A stretch of DNA of 64,000 bases, from positions 4,699,935 to 4,763,934 of the forward strand of contig NZ_JBBOOE010000001.1 of assembly GCF_038002965.1 (NCBI RefSeq). The letters run 5' to 3'. The notes below the pieces were generated by a model. The model saw nothing but the letters and a program-made list of their open reading frames with translations. It did no database searches and had not been told where the DNA came from. Both the position numbers and the translations under genes were made by a program. Position 1 is the stretch's first letter; each line of letters starts with the position of its first letter. Shown piece after piece: positions 55,796-64,000 of this stretch. This DNA comes from Robertmurraya sp. FSL R5-0851 (GTDB lineage: Bacteria > Bacillota > Bacilli > Bacillales > Cytobacillaceae).

Positions 55796-56668
55796 TTATT
55801 TCTTTTTAGGAATTTTGATTGTTATTTGGTAGAAATCATCAAACTCTTCCTCTTCTGAGTTTAAGTTGATGCCACTATCAGAAACCATGGACAGAGATTG
55901 ACGAATGGTATTAACGGCAATTCTAACATCTTTGCTAAAAGCCTTTCGCTTCGGTTTTGGCTTTTCTGACGTTTCAGCTAGAAGTTTCGCCACTCGATCT
56001 TCTGTTTGTTTTACATTTAAGTTTTTCTCAATAATTTCTTCTAGTAATTTTATTTGCTTCTCTGCATCTTTCAAAGGAATGAGAGATCGCGCATGTCTTT
56101 CGGTAATTAATTTATTTAGTAGTGCTTCTTGTACCTCTTGCGGCAGCTTTAATAGGCGAAGCTTATTGGCTACAGTGGATTGTCCCTTCCCTAGCCTTTG
56201 CGCAAGAGCTTCTTGAGTTAAATTGTGTAATTCCAATAGCTTCCCATAGGCAATTGCCTCTTCAATTGGTGACAGTTCTTCTCTTTGAAGGTTTTCTATT
56301 AATGCGACAGAAGCCGTTTCTGTATCATTCATATTTTTCACAATGGCAGGGGCTTCATCCCAACCAAGCTTTTTCATCGCTCTCCATCTTCGCTCACCGG
56401 CAATGATTTCAAACGTACCTTCTTCAAATTCTCTTACAACAATTGGCTGGATGATCCCATGTATGTGAATCGTCCGTGAGAGTTCTTCAATTTTGTCCTC
56501 ATCAAATACCGTCCTTGGCTGGAAGCGATTTGGAACAATTGAATCAATTGGTATTTTTTTTATCTCTTCATGATCTGCTTCGGTTAATACTTCAACCTGT
56601 TCTTCCGTCCCAGCTTGTCCCTCTTTTTCGCCTAGGCCAAAAAAGCGTGTGAAAGTCTGCTTCATCAC
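55796..56668 (-). CDS. noc: Nucleoid occlusion protein Noc
   Basis: 290 residues, a ParB paralogue: N-terminal amphipathic membrane-binding helix ([14 protein letters not shown]), CTP-binding motif [28 protein letters not shown], helix-turn-helix [21 protein letters not shown] and a C-terminal dimer domain. It binds NBS sites and the membrane and keeps the division septum off the nucleoid. The membrane helix and position next to rsmG separate it from Spo0J. Confidence 0.96.
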   Translation of the reverse strand: MMKQTFTRFFGLGEKEGQAGTEEQVEVLTEADHEEIKKIPIDSIVPNRFQPRTVFDEDKIEELSRTIHIHGIIQPIVVREFEEGTFEIIAGERRWRAMKKLGWDEAPAIVKNMNDTETASVALIENLQREELSPIEEAIAYGKLLELHNLTQEALAQRLGKGQSTVANKLRLLKLPQEVQEALLNKLITERHARSLIPLKDAEKQIKLLEEIIEKNLNVKQTEDRVAKLLAETSEKPKPKRKAFSKDVRIAVNTIRQSLSMVSDSGINLNSEEEEFDDFYQITIKIPKKK

Positions 56669-56805
56669 CCTGCACCACCTTTACGAAACTCCCTAATAAT
56701 GTATTCTATAAAAAAAATCAAGTTCCTGCCCAAACATGCAATGATTGATTATTTTATCCTACATACTTATTAAAAGTATGCCATAAAATGAGCTAAAATG
56801 TAACT

Positions 56806-57522
56806 CTATTCAATTGGTGTTTTATTCGGGGTCCCAGGTTTTCTAGGATATTTTTTTGGTGTCGCCTTTACCTTTTCTACAATAATAATATTTCTTTCAC
56901 TTTCCTCGATAGGAAGTAAGAATGAATATGTTTCTTTCAAGGATCCTCCGAGTGTGGCAATTGCTTTTTTTCCAACTTCCAACTCATCTTTTGCATGAGC
57001 CGCCTTCATAGCTACAAAGGTTCCCCCTACCCTGACAAGCGGCAAGCAAAGCTCACTTAATACAGATAATCGTGCTACCGCTCGAGCTGTAACTAGATCG
57101 TATTGTTCTCTGTACTCCTTGTTTTGACCAAATGTCTCTGCTCGGTCATGAATAAAGGTTACTCCATCAAGTTGTAGTTCCTTTGCAAGATTCTCCAAAA
57201 AGGTAATTCGTTTGTTTAAAGAATCAACAATGGTTACCTGTAGATGAGGAAATGCAATTTTAATTGGGATGCTAGGGAATCCTGCTCCCGCTCCCACATC
57301 ACAAAGACTTAACGGTTTTGAAAAGTCATAATAAAACGCGGCAGATACACTATCATAAAAATGTTTTAAATAGACGTCCTCTTTCTCTGTAATAGCCGTC
57401 AAATTCATCTTTTCATTCCACTCCACTAATAAGTGGAAATATTGTTCATATTGGTTAATCTGTTGAGGAGAAAGTTCAATCCCCTTCTCCTCTAACATTT
57501 TAATAAATAACTCTGTATTCAT
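56806..57522 (-). CDS. rsmG: 16S rRNA (guanine527-N7)-methyltransferase
   Basis: 238 residues: [21 protein letters not shown] motif [17 protein letters not shown] (about 93-109), [13 protein letters not shown] and [17 protein letters not shown]. Methylates G527 in the 530 loop of 16S rRNA. Follows mnmG by 36 bases, same operon. Confidence 0.97.
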   Translation of the reverse strand: MNTELFIKMLEEKGIELSPQQINQYEQYFHLLVEWNEKMNLTAITEKEDVYLKHFYDSVSAAFYYDFSKPLSLCDVGAGAGFPSIPIKIAFPHLQVTIVDSLNKRITFLENLAKELQLDGVTFIHDRAETFGQNKEYREQYDLVTARAVARLSVLSELCLPLVRVGGTFVAMKAAHAKDELEVGKKAIATLGGSLKETYSFLLPIEESERNIIIVEKVKATPKKYPRKPGTPNKTPIE

Positions 57523-57558
57523 GCGGTACCTTCTTCCTCACAGCGGAAAAATTTTACT

Positions 57559-59454
57559 TTATACATCATTTGAAACACGTGCTATTTTTCCCTGTTCCAA
57601 ATAAACAAGTAAGATGGAGATATCTGCAGGGTTTACTCCTGAAATTCTTGATGCTTGAGCGATGGATAATGGGCGCACCTGCTTCATTTTTTGTTTTGCT
57701 TCTGTCGCAATTCCAGAAATGGCATCATAGTCGATATTATCAGGAATCTTTTTATTCTCCATTTTCTTCAGACGATCCACTTGTTGTAAAGATTTTTCAA
57801 TATACCCTTCGTATTTCACTTGGATTTCTACTTGTTCTTTAATATCAAAATCTAAGTCAATCTCAGATGGGACAATGGCTTCAATATGCCGATACGTCAT
57901 CTCTGGTCGTTTTAGTAGGTCCGAAGCCCGGATACCATCCTTTAACTCACTTCCACCCTGAGCTTTAATGAGTTCTTGAACTTCTGGCTTAGGTTTAATG
58001 ATAATACCTTCTAGTCGTTCCTTCTCCGCTTCAATCGCTGCTTTTTTTGTTAAAAAACGTTCATAGCGCTTTTCAGAAATAAGTCCCACTTTACGACCAA
58101 TTTCGGTTAAACGTAAATCAGCATTATCGTGACGTAACAACAATCGATATTCCGCCCGAGAGGTAAGCAATCGGTAAGGCTCATTCGTTCCTTTAGTCAC
58201 AAGGTCATCAATCAATACCCCTATATAAGCTTCCGAACGGCTAAGAATGACTTCTTCTTCACCTAATGCTTTTCGACCCGCGTTCATACCAGCCATTAAC
58301 CCTTGGCCTGCGGCTTCCTCATAACCTGAAGTCCCATTAATTTGGCCTGCTGTGTAAAGGTTCTGAATGACTTTCGTTTCAAGCGTTGGCCATAGCTGTG
58401 TCGGAACGATAGCATCATACTCGATGGCATATCCTGGTCTCATCATTTGAACATTTTCAAGACCCGGAATGGTCTTTAAAATTTGATGTTGAACTTCCTC
58501 TGGCAAGCTTGTTGATAATCCTTGAACGTATACCTCTTGTGTGTTTCGTCCCTCTGGCTCTAAGAAGATTTGGTGTCGTGGCTTATCATTGAAACGAACA
58601 ACCTTATCCTCTATGGAAGGACAATATCTTGGACCAGTTCCTTTAATCATGCCTGAATACATAGGAGAACGGTGCAAATTATTATCAATTAATTGATGAG
58701 TCTGTTCGCTCGTGTAGGTTAACCAACACGGCAGTTGGTCCGTAATAAATTTGGTTGTTTCATACGAAAATGCTCTTGGCTCATCATCACCAGGTTGAAT
58801 CTCCGTTTTGCTGTAATCAATGGTATGACTGTTCACACGTGGAGGAGTTCCCGTTTTAAACCGAACAAGATCAAAACCTAGCTCTTCGAGGTGTTCGGAA
58901 AGCTTAATAGATGGCTGCTGATTATTAGGTCCACTTGAGTACTTTAGTTCACCAAGGATGATTTCACCACGAAGGAAGGTACCAGTAGTAATAACAACCG
59001 TTTTTGCTTCATAAGTTGCGCCGGTCTTTGTAATTACTCCTTTACATATTCCATCCTCAACAATAAGACGCTCTACCATGCCTTGAACTAAGGTTAGATT
59101 TTTTTCATCTTCTAATGTTTTCTTCATTTCATGCTGATAACTAAATTTATCCGCTTGCGCACGTAATGCACGTACGGCTGGGCCCTTACCTGTATTCAGC
59201 ATTCTCATTTGGATGTGCGTTTTGTCGATGTTTTTCCCCATTTCTCCACCGAGAGCATCTATTTCACGCACAACAATTCCTTTTGCTGGTCCACCAACAG
59301 AAGGATTACATGGCATAAAAGCCACCATATCTAAATTAATGGTAATCATTAATGTTTTTGCACCTTGACGCGCAGCAGCCAAACCCGCTTCACAGCCGGC
59401 ATGTCCCGCTCCAATGACGATCACGTCATAATTTCCAGCACTATATTGCATCAT
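57559..59454 (-). CDS. mnmG: tRNA uridine-5-carboxymethylaminomethyl modification enzyme MnmG (GidA)
   Basis: 631 residues with FAD motif [21 protein letters not shown] (split here only by its start), [12 protein letters not shown], and the C-terminal tRNA-binding part ([14 protein letters not shown]). With MnmE it modifies U34 of tRNAs reading two-codon boxes. It lies 26 bases from mnmE in the usual mnmE-mnmG-rsmG order. Confidence 0.97.
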   Translation of the reverse strand: MMQYSAGNYDVIVIGAGHAGCEAGLAAARQGAKTLMITINLDMVAFMPCNPSVGGPAKGIVVREIDALGGEMGKNIDKTHIQMRMLNTGKGPAVRALRAQADKFSYQHEMKKTLEDEKNLTLVQGMVERLIVEDGICKGVITKTGATYEAKTVVITTGTFLRGEIILGELKYSSGPNNQQPSIKLSEHLEELGFDLVRFKTGTPPRVNSHTIDYSKTEIQPGDDEPRAFSYETTKFITDQLPCWLTYTSEQTHQLIDNNLHRSPMYSGMIKGTGPRYCPSIEDKVVRFNDKPRHQIFLEPEGRNTQEVYVQGLSTSLPEEVQHQILKTIPGLENVQMMRPGYAIEYDAIVPTQLWPTLETKVIQNLYTAGQINGTSGYEEAAGQGLMAGMNAGRKALGEEEVILSRSEAYIGVLIDDLVTKGTNEPYRLLTSRAEYRLLLRHDNADLRLTEIGRKVGLISEKRYERFLTKKAAIEAEKERLEGIIIKPKPEVQELIKAQGGSELKDGIRASDLLKRPEMTYRHIEAIVPSEIDLDFDIKEQVEIQVKYEGYIEKSLQQVDRLKKMENKKIPDNIDYDAISGIATEAKQKMKQVRPLSIAQASRISGVNPADISILLVYLEQGKIARVSNDV

Positions 59455-59480
59455 GCTGCCTCCTTGTATCTATAAAAAAA

Positions 59481-60866
59481 TTATTTACCTAAACAGAACT
59501 GCGAGAATAACTGATCAATTAAGCTTTCATGGATAGACTCTCCAATAATCTCCCCTAAGAGCTCCCAAGTTCTTGTAAAATCAATCTGTACAATATCAAT
59601 TGGAACTCCACTTTCCACACCTGCGATCGCTTCTTCTATAGTGTGTAATGCCTGGTGAAGTAGGGCGATATGTCGACTATTGGATACATATGTGATATCA
59701 CCTGTTTCAATCGATCCAGAGAAGAAAAGAGCAGCAATCGCCTCTTCTAAATCATCGACGCCCTGGTCTTCAAGCAAAGAGGTCGTGACAAGTGGACTTT
59801 TCCCTGTCAGTTCTTTCACCTTTTCCATATCAATCTTTTGGGGAAGATCTGTTTTATTAATAATGACGATAACATCCATTCCTTCAACAGCCTTAAATAG
59901 GTTTTCATCTTCCTTTGTTAAATCATCCGAATAGTTCAGAACTAATAAAATAAGATCGGCTTCTTTTAACACTTGTCTTGATTTTTCTACACCAATTCTT
60001 TCTACGATATCCTCTGTCTCACGAATACCTGCTGTATCTAGCAAACGAAGCGGTACCCCTCGAACATTGACATACTCTTCAATGACGTCACGAGTCGTTC
60101 CAGGAATGTCTGTAACAATTGCTTTATTTTCCTGAACTAAACTATTTAGTAAAGAGGATTTTCCAACATTAGGTCTTCCGACAATCACCGTTGATAAACC
60201 TTCACGTAAAATTTTTCCTTGTTGAGATGTTTCGAGTAACTTTTTCATTTCTACACGAACCAGATTGGCCTTTTCTAACAGCATGTTATGCGTCATTTCT
60301 TCCACATCATCATACTCAGGATAGTCGATATTCACTTCCACATGAGCTAAAGTTTCAAGAATTTCCTGTCTCAACCTCTGAATAAGCTTTGATAATCGTC
60401 CTTCCATTTGGCCTAGTGCTACATTCATGGCACGATCGGTTTTGGCACGAATCAAATCCATCACAGCTTCTGCTTGTGATAAATCAATCCTACCGTTTAA
60501 AAAGGCACGTTTTGTGAATTCACCTGGTTCTGCCAACCTTGCTCCAGCTCGTAATACCAATTGTAGGACACGATTAACAGACACAATTCCACCGTGGCAA
60601 TTGATTTCTACTACATCTTCTTTCGTAAATGTATGTGGTCCTTTCATCACAGACACCATTACCTCTTCAGCAACCTCACCTGTTTTTGGATCCAGTAAGT
60701 GACCGTAATGAATGGTATGTGTTTGCACATCTATCAAACGTTTATTTCTTTTTCCTCTAAATAGTTTATCAGCAATTTGGATTGCTTCATCTCCACTCAG
60801 ACGAACAATCGCAATCGCTCCTTCACCAAGCGGTGTCGATATTGCCGCAATTGTATCAAATTCCAT
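59481..60866 (-). CDS. mnmE: tRNA modification GTPase MnmE (TrmE)
   Basis: 461 residues: N-terminal folate-binding domain ([20 protein letters not shown]), helical domain, inserted G domain with P-loop [19 protein letters not shown] switch, DTAG and NKTD, and C-terminal catalytic Cys in QFCLGK. The start at 60866 has AGAGGTG six bases upstream; a GTG at 60875 overlaps that site. Confidence 0.97.
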   Translation of the reverse strand: MEFDTIAAISTPLGEGAIAIVRLSGDEAIQIADKLFRGKRNKRLIDVQTHTIHYGHLLDPKTGEVAEEVMVSVMKGPHTFTKEDVVEINCHGGIVSVNRVLQLVLRAGARLAEPGEFTKRAFLNGRIDLSQAEAVMDLIRAKTDRAMNVALGQMEGRLSKLIQRLRQEILETLAHVEVNIDYPEYDDVEEMTHNMLLEKANLVRVEMKKLLETSQQGKILREGLSTVIVGRPNVGKSSLLNSLVQENKAIVTDIPGTTRDVIEEYVNVRGVPLRLLDTAGIRETEDIVERIGVEKSRQVLKEADLILLVLNYSDDLTKEDENLFKAVEGMDVIVIINKTDLPQKIDMEKVKELTGKSPLVTTSLLEDQGVDDLEEAIAALFFSGSIETGDITYVSNSRHIALLHQALHTIEEAIAGVESGVPIDIVQIDFTRTWELLGEIIGESIHESLIDQLFSQFCLGK

Positions 60867-60994
60867 TGCCTTCACCTCTTCCCGTTAAGGGACATGTATA
60901 TTCCTTATCTTCATCTATGTCACGAAACTTTACTCATTAAAAGCATTTTTTCCCAAATTATTAGAATAGCACAGTCATTTCTAATAAAAAAGAA

Positions 60995-61043
60995 TTATCC
61001 ACAAACAAAAAAGTGCATTATGCTTTATCATAACTTATCCACA
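60995..61043. other. Two DnaA boxes between mnmE and jag
   Basis: Perfect TTATCCACA at 60995-61003 and 61035-61043, same orientation, 40 bases apart. A DnaA-binding region at the same trmE-jag position has been described in B. subtilis, as I recall. Confidence 0.75.
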
Positions 61044-61053
61044 TGTGAATAAC

Positions 61054-61089
61054 AAGAAAAGCGGAAGCGCCTGGTTAGCTCCGACAGGC
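61054..61089 (+). repeat. Short dispersed repeat between mnmE and jag
   Basis: AAGAAAAGCGGAAGCGCCTG, then GTTAGCTCCGACAGGC; aligns with the copy after ychF (47273-47310, opposite strand). Confidence 0.6.
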
Positions 61090-61111
61090 ATAAGATTGAA
61101 TTAAACTATAC

Positions 61112-61141
61112 AAAAAAAACGACCCCACCAAAGCGGGATCG
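61112..61141 (-). terminator. Terminator of spoIIIJ-jag
   Basis: A 7-bp GC-rich stem (CGATCCC / GGGGTCG with one G-T pair) followed by eight T residues on the minus strand, 12 bases past the jag stop. Confidence 0.88.
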
Positions 61142-61153
61142 CTTATCTAACTC

Positions 61154-61774
61154 TTATTTATTCGGTGTAATCACGATGTAACGATTTGGCTCGACTCCAT
61201 CAGAGTATGTTTTCACTCGCTTATTACCCATTAAAGCTGTATGAATGACTTTTCTTTCATACGATGGCATTGGTTCGAGCGATACTCTTTGGCCTGTCCG
61301 AACGGCTTTAAAGGCAAGTCTATCAGCCAATTGCATGAGTGTATCATTTCTTCTTTTTCGATAATCTTCTGCATCAAGCAATACATTTACGTATTGTTCC
61401 GCATATCGATTAATAACTAGCTGCGTTAAATATTGTAGTGAATTTAAAGTTTGTCCTCTTTTTCCAATTAGGAGGGCAATCTTTTCTCCTGAAAGGATAA
61501 ATTGAACTTGTTTACCTTCTTTTATCACTTCAATATCAACTGGTGAACCCATTTTGTTCGCTACATCAGTTAAAAAGCTCTTTGCTTCTTCAATCGCATC
61601 AATTTTTTTAGATACTTTAACAATAGCCGGACGGGTTCCAAAAATACCAAATAGCCCCTTCTTCCCTTCGTCAACTATCGCTATCTCTGCACGATCTCTT
61701 GTTGTTTCTAGTTGAGCTAAAGCTGACGCTACTGCTTCTTCAACGGAATTACCCGTAGCAGTTACCTCTCTCAC
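61154..61774 (-). CDS. jag: RNA-binding protein Jag (KhpB/EloR)
   Basis: 206 residues: Jag-N domain (1-50; [17 protein letters not shown]), KH domain (about 75-150; [19 protein letters not shown]) and R3H domain (about 150-205; [18 protein letters not shown]). An RNA-binding partner of KhpA linked to cell elongation; the gene overlaps spoIIIJ by four bases (ATGA-type). Confidence 0.95.
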   Translation of the reverse strand: MREVTATGNSVEEAVASALAQLETTRDRAEIAIVDEGKKGLFGIFGTRPAIVKVSKKIDAIEEAKSFLTDVANKMGSPVDIEVIKEGKQVQFILSGEKIALLIGKRGQTLNSLQYLTQLVINRYAEQYVNVLLDAEDYRKRRNDTLMQLADRLAFKAVRTGQRVSLEPMPSYERKVIHTALMGNKRVKTYSDGVEPNRYIVITPNK

Positions 61775-62547
61775 TTTTTCGCTCCTCCTGATTTACCAGT
61801 TTCAGCAACCTTTTTTAAATCTGGACCTTTAATAAAATATGTTTGAACAATCATAAAGATGTTCCCTACTACCCAATACAGTGATAAAGCTGCTGGGAAG
61901 GTAAATGCAAACACAACAATCATAACCGGCATAATGTAAAGCATCATTTGCATTTGAGGATTATTCTCTACACCCGCCATCATAATTTTCTGTTGGATGA
62001 AGGTGGTGATCCCGGCTACAATCGGTAAAATATAGAATGGATCCGGAGACCCAAGGTCAAACCATAAGAAGTTATGCTCTGCAATCTCTCTCGTACGAGA
62101 TATCGCATGATAAAATCCAATTAAAATTGGCATTTGAATGATTAATGGAAAACAACCTGCAAGTGGATTTACTCCATGCTGCTGAAATAGCGCCATTGTT
62201 TCCTGTTGAAGCTTTTGTTGTGTTTTTTGATCTTTTGAACTATATTTTTCTCTTAACTTTTGCATCTCTGGCTGAATAGCTTGCATGGCCTTAGAACTCT
62301 TTGTTTGCTTGATCATTAATGGTAAAATCACCAAACGAATCAAAAGTGTTACTAAAATAATACCTAATCCAAAGTTCCCACCAGCAAACTCCGCTGTTTT
62401 GACAATTAATAACGATAATGGGTATACAATATACTCGTTCCAAAAACCTTCGCTTTCTGCTGTAATCGGCTTATTATACTCTGTACAGCCCGTAAGTAGT
62501 GCCATCAGAAATATGAGGCCGATTAAAAGAAGAAGTTTCTTTTTCAA
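61771..62547 (-). CDS. spoIIIJ: Membrane protein insertase YidC/SpoIIIJ
   Basis: 258 residues: lipoprotein signal with lipobox LLTGC (Cys21), then five membrane helices with the 60KD_IMP domain ([38 protein letters not shown]). It inserts membrane proteins and is needed for SigG activation in the forespore. Full length and in its usual place between rnpA and jag. Confidence 0.97.
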   Translation of the reverse strand: MKKKLLLLIGLIFLMALLTGCTEYNKPITAESEGFWNEYIVYPLSLLIVKTAEFAGGNFGLGIILVTLLIRLVILPLMIKQTKSSKAMQAIQPEMQKLREKYSSKDQKTQQKLQQETMALFQQHGVNPLAGCFPLIIQMPILIGFYHAISRTREIAEHNFLWFDLGSPDPFYILPIVAGITTFIQQKIMMAGVENNPQMQMMLYIMPVMIVVFAFTFPAALSLYWVVGNIFMIVQTYFIKGPDLKKVAETGKSGGAKK

Positions 62548-62706
62548 CCGTTTTTTCCTCCTTAATATCTAATATCCTCCAAGTATGTACACTTCAATCT
62601 TTAGATGAAAAAAGAAACACACTACTTGTTCGTCTATTAATAATCCAAGTGTATTGTATCATTTTTTATAAGTACAATGCTTTAAAAAAATGCAATCACT
62701 TAGATT

Positions 62707-63066
62707 TTATTTCCTTCTTTCTACTCTAGCATTTAAAACCTTTGCAAGTTTTAAAACATGAGTTAAACTTCCTTTTACTTCATGAAATGACATATCAGAA
62801 GCTGGTTTTCTCGCAATAATAATTAAATCATAGTCATTTTTCATATGTTCTTGTAATTCTAGCAGGGCTTGTCTAATATATCTTTTTACTTGATTACGTG
62901 TTACAGCATTTCCAATCTTCTTGCTTACAGACAAACCAACACGAAAATGGGTTTGTTCTGGAGCACTTCGTAAATAAACAACAAATTGACGATTGGCTAC
63001 AGAATTCCCCTTTTTATATACTTCTTGAAATTCTTTATTCTTTTTAATACGAAATTCCTTTTTCAT
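62707..63066 (-). CDS. rnpA: Ribonuclease P protein component
   Basis: 119 residues: [46 protein letters not shown] (the RNR motif contacting RNase P RNA) and [12 protein letters not shown]. It assists the RNase P RNA in 5' maturation of tRNAs. Follows rpmH with about 150 bases between. Confidence 0.97.
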   Translation of the reverse strand: MKKEFRIKKNKEFQEVYKKGNSVANRQFVVYLRSAPEQTHFRVGLSVSKKIGNAVTRNQVKRYIRQALLELQEHMKNDYDLIIIARKPASDMSFHEVKGSLTHVLKLAKVLNARVERRK

Positions 63067-63192
63067 TCAATACACCTACGATCAAGTTTAAAGCAAGTGC
63101 TCTAGCTTCTGGAGGCGCACACTGCCCTTCCCATTATTTTCTTCTGTGTGAACATCTATACATAAATCGAACTCTTCTTTCACCTGAATGAG

Positions 63193-63220
63193 AAAAAAGA
63201 CCACTGACGTTTCAGTGGCC
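63193..63220 (-). terminator. Terminator hairpin after rpmH
   Basis: A 9-bp stem (GGCCACTGA / TCAGTGGTC) with a T run on the minus strand begins at the rpmH stop codon. Read-through or a second promoter must then serve rnpA. Confidence 0.85.
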
Positions 63221-63354
63221 TAAGCAGATAATACTTTTCTTCCTTTACGACGACGACGTGCTAATACTTTACGTCCGTTTGCAGAGCTCATACGACTACG
63301 GAAACCGTGAACTTTGCTGTGTTTACGCTTATTTGGTTGGTACGTTCTTTTCAT
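63220..63354 (-). CDS. rpmH: 50S ribosomal protein L34
   Basis: A 44-residue, highly basic protein, [18 protein letters not shown], then [20 protein letters not shown] and RKVLSA. The ATG at 63354 has GGGAGGTG upstream. First gene to the left of oriC, as in most Bacteria. Confidence 0.98.
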   Translation of the reverse strand: MKRTYQPNKRKHSKVHGFRSRMSSANGRKVLARRRRKGRKVLSA

Positions 63355-63399
63355 TATATGACACCTCCCTGAGGAATAACTTTAAAGACAGTCCTTCTA

Positions 63400-63429
63400 A
63401 TTATAGAGGCGACCTATAAAAAAAGTCAA
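63400..63429 (-). promoter_or_regulatory. SigA promoter of rpmH
   Basis: On the minus strand TTGACT (63424-63429) and a perfect TATAAT (63400-63405) are 18 bases apart; about 45 bases to the start codon. Confidence 0.9.
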
Positions 63430-63559
63430 TAGCCTATCTTCGACTCCTTTTGACAGATAGAATAACAGAAACGATCTTCACTATTTAAAAATAATTTGGC
63501 CAATTGCCTCAAAAACATATTTTTCAGCAACTGTTAATAACTTTCGACACGTTTCTCCA

Positions 63560-63806
63560 TTATCCACAACGCTTATTGACAGCTTTTTCACAGATTCTTT
63601 CGCTGTGGACAATTTATACTCACAGCTTGTACTTGTTGTGGATAAACTTAAAAAACCATTGCGTCTACTTAATTTATTTGATATTATTATTGTGTTTTCA
63701 CTCTGGATAAATTCATGTGGATAAATAGACTATCCACAGATTGTGGATATCTTGTGGATAGGTTATTCAGACCCTATGTAGAACGTTGTCCACAAGTCGT
63801 GGATAT
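63560..63806. other. oriC: Origin of replication: DnaA-box cluster upstream of dnaA
   Basis: Perfect DnaA boxes (TTATCCACA or its complement) at 63560-63568, 63637-63645 and 63716-63724. One-mismatch boxes at 63604-63612, 63702-63710, 63730-63738, 63742-63750, 63753-63761 and 63786-63794; a weaker one at 63798. Orientation is mixed. This corresponds to the incA/incB part of the bipartite Bacillus origin; the unwinding element would lie beyond dnaA. An AT-rich stretch at 63826-63890 follows. Confidence 0.93.
63659..63687 (+). promoter_or_regulatory. Candidate dnaA promoter
   Basis: TTGCGT (63659-63664) and TATTAT (63682-63687) are 17 bases apart and surrounded by DnaA boxes, which would allow autorepression. 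The implied leader of about 300 bases is long, so another start further down is possible. Confidence 0.4.
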
Positions 63807-63985
63807 TGTCGAAATTCCTCATTACTTCTTATATATATACTTACCCACATTAACAGATTTGTATATTTATAAATTTATAGGTTGTACAGCTTGTATAACC
63901 TATGTTTTTTTGTGATCCTAACGGGAAACATAGAAGAAGTTAGTAGACAGTTTAACCACTTCAAAGATGGCATTTATATTCCTAT

Positions 63986-63993
63986 AAAGGAGG
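63986..63993 (+). promoter_or_regulatory. dnaA: Ribosome binding site of dnaA (gene starts after the window)
   Basis: AAAGGAGG ends seven bases before the window edge, so the start codon should be at or next to position 64001. Gene identity is inferred from oriC context and rpmH on the left. Confidence 0.8.
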
Positions 63994-64000
63994 GATCAGT

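Noticed and set aside
55193..55832. Open frames across the GC-rich blocks between soj and noc.
   Set aside because: They arise from the repeat composition; no start context or protein family is seen.

Overview
The window is low-GC Gram-positive DNA from the origin-proximal part of a spore-forming Bacillaceae chromosome. Its right end stops just before dnaA: a strong ribosome binding site at 63986-63993 is the last feature, and a cluster of DnaA boxes (oriC) lies at 63560-63806. Reading leftwards, the order is the conserved Bacillus one: rpmH, rnpA, spoIIIJ, jag, mnmE, mnmG, rsmG, noc, soj, spo0J, yyaC, mscS, yyzM, yyaE, ychF, rpsF-ssb-rpsR, yybS-gdpP-rplI, dnaC, purA, tRNA-Glu/tRNA-Phe, an M23 peptidase, walRKHIJ, htrC, yyzF and rlmH. 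Sporulation genes (spoIIIJ, yyaC, spo0J) and a coat-like protein support the assignment. I cannot name the species from sequence alone.

Region by region: 1-1.2 kb holds a partial Dabb protein and a Gfo/Idh/MocA oxidoreductase. 1.6-5.6 kb is a trehalose operon (treP-treC-treR) with its promoter, two TreR operators and a cre site. 5.7-7 kb is a KinB-like histidine kinase. 7-9.7 kb is a T-box-controlled anabolic proBA operon. 10-13.5 kb is a secreted two-domain nucleotidase with PhoP-box-like repeats upstream. 13.8-17.1 kb is a second proline operon, proH-proJ-proA, of the osmostress type; its proH is frameshifted. 17.6-19.7 kb is a plasmid-type ParM/ParR partition module with an upstream array of GTAWAC repeats that looks like a centromere. 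19.7-28 kb is an accessory stretch: decayed genes, iadA, a phosphatase, serA behind a ZTP riboswitch, and dispersed four-hairpin repeat elements. From 28 kb on, the window is the conserved core.

Several systems work together. Chromosome replication and segregation is represented by oriC, extra DnaA-box clusters at rlmH/htrC and mnmE/jag, Soj/Spo0J with parS sites in spo0J, in walK and (degenerate) upstream of ssb, and Noc. The ParM/ParR module adds a second, plasmid-like segregation system about 45 kb from the origin. Cell-wall homeostasis is represented by WalRKHIJ, HtrC and an M23 peptidase with a WalR-box match upstream.

The accessory half shows repeated small-scale decay: homopolymer frameshifts in proH and a GMC oxidoreductase, two deletion scars that fuse neighbouring genes (GMC/DUF3231 and PAP2/glycosyltransferase), and two gene remnants. 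The most unusual items are the chromosomal ParMRC-like module and a dispersed four-hairpin intergenic element found at four loci, two of them identical over 201 bp.
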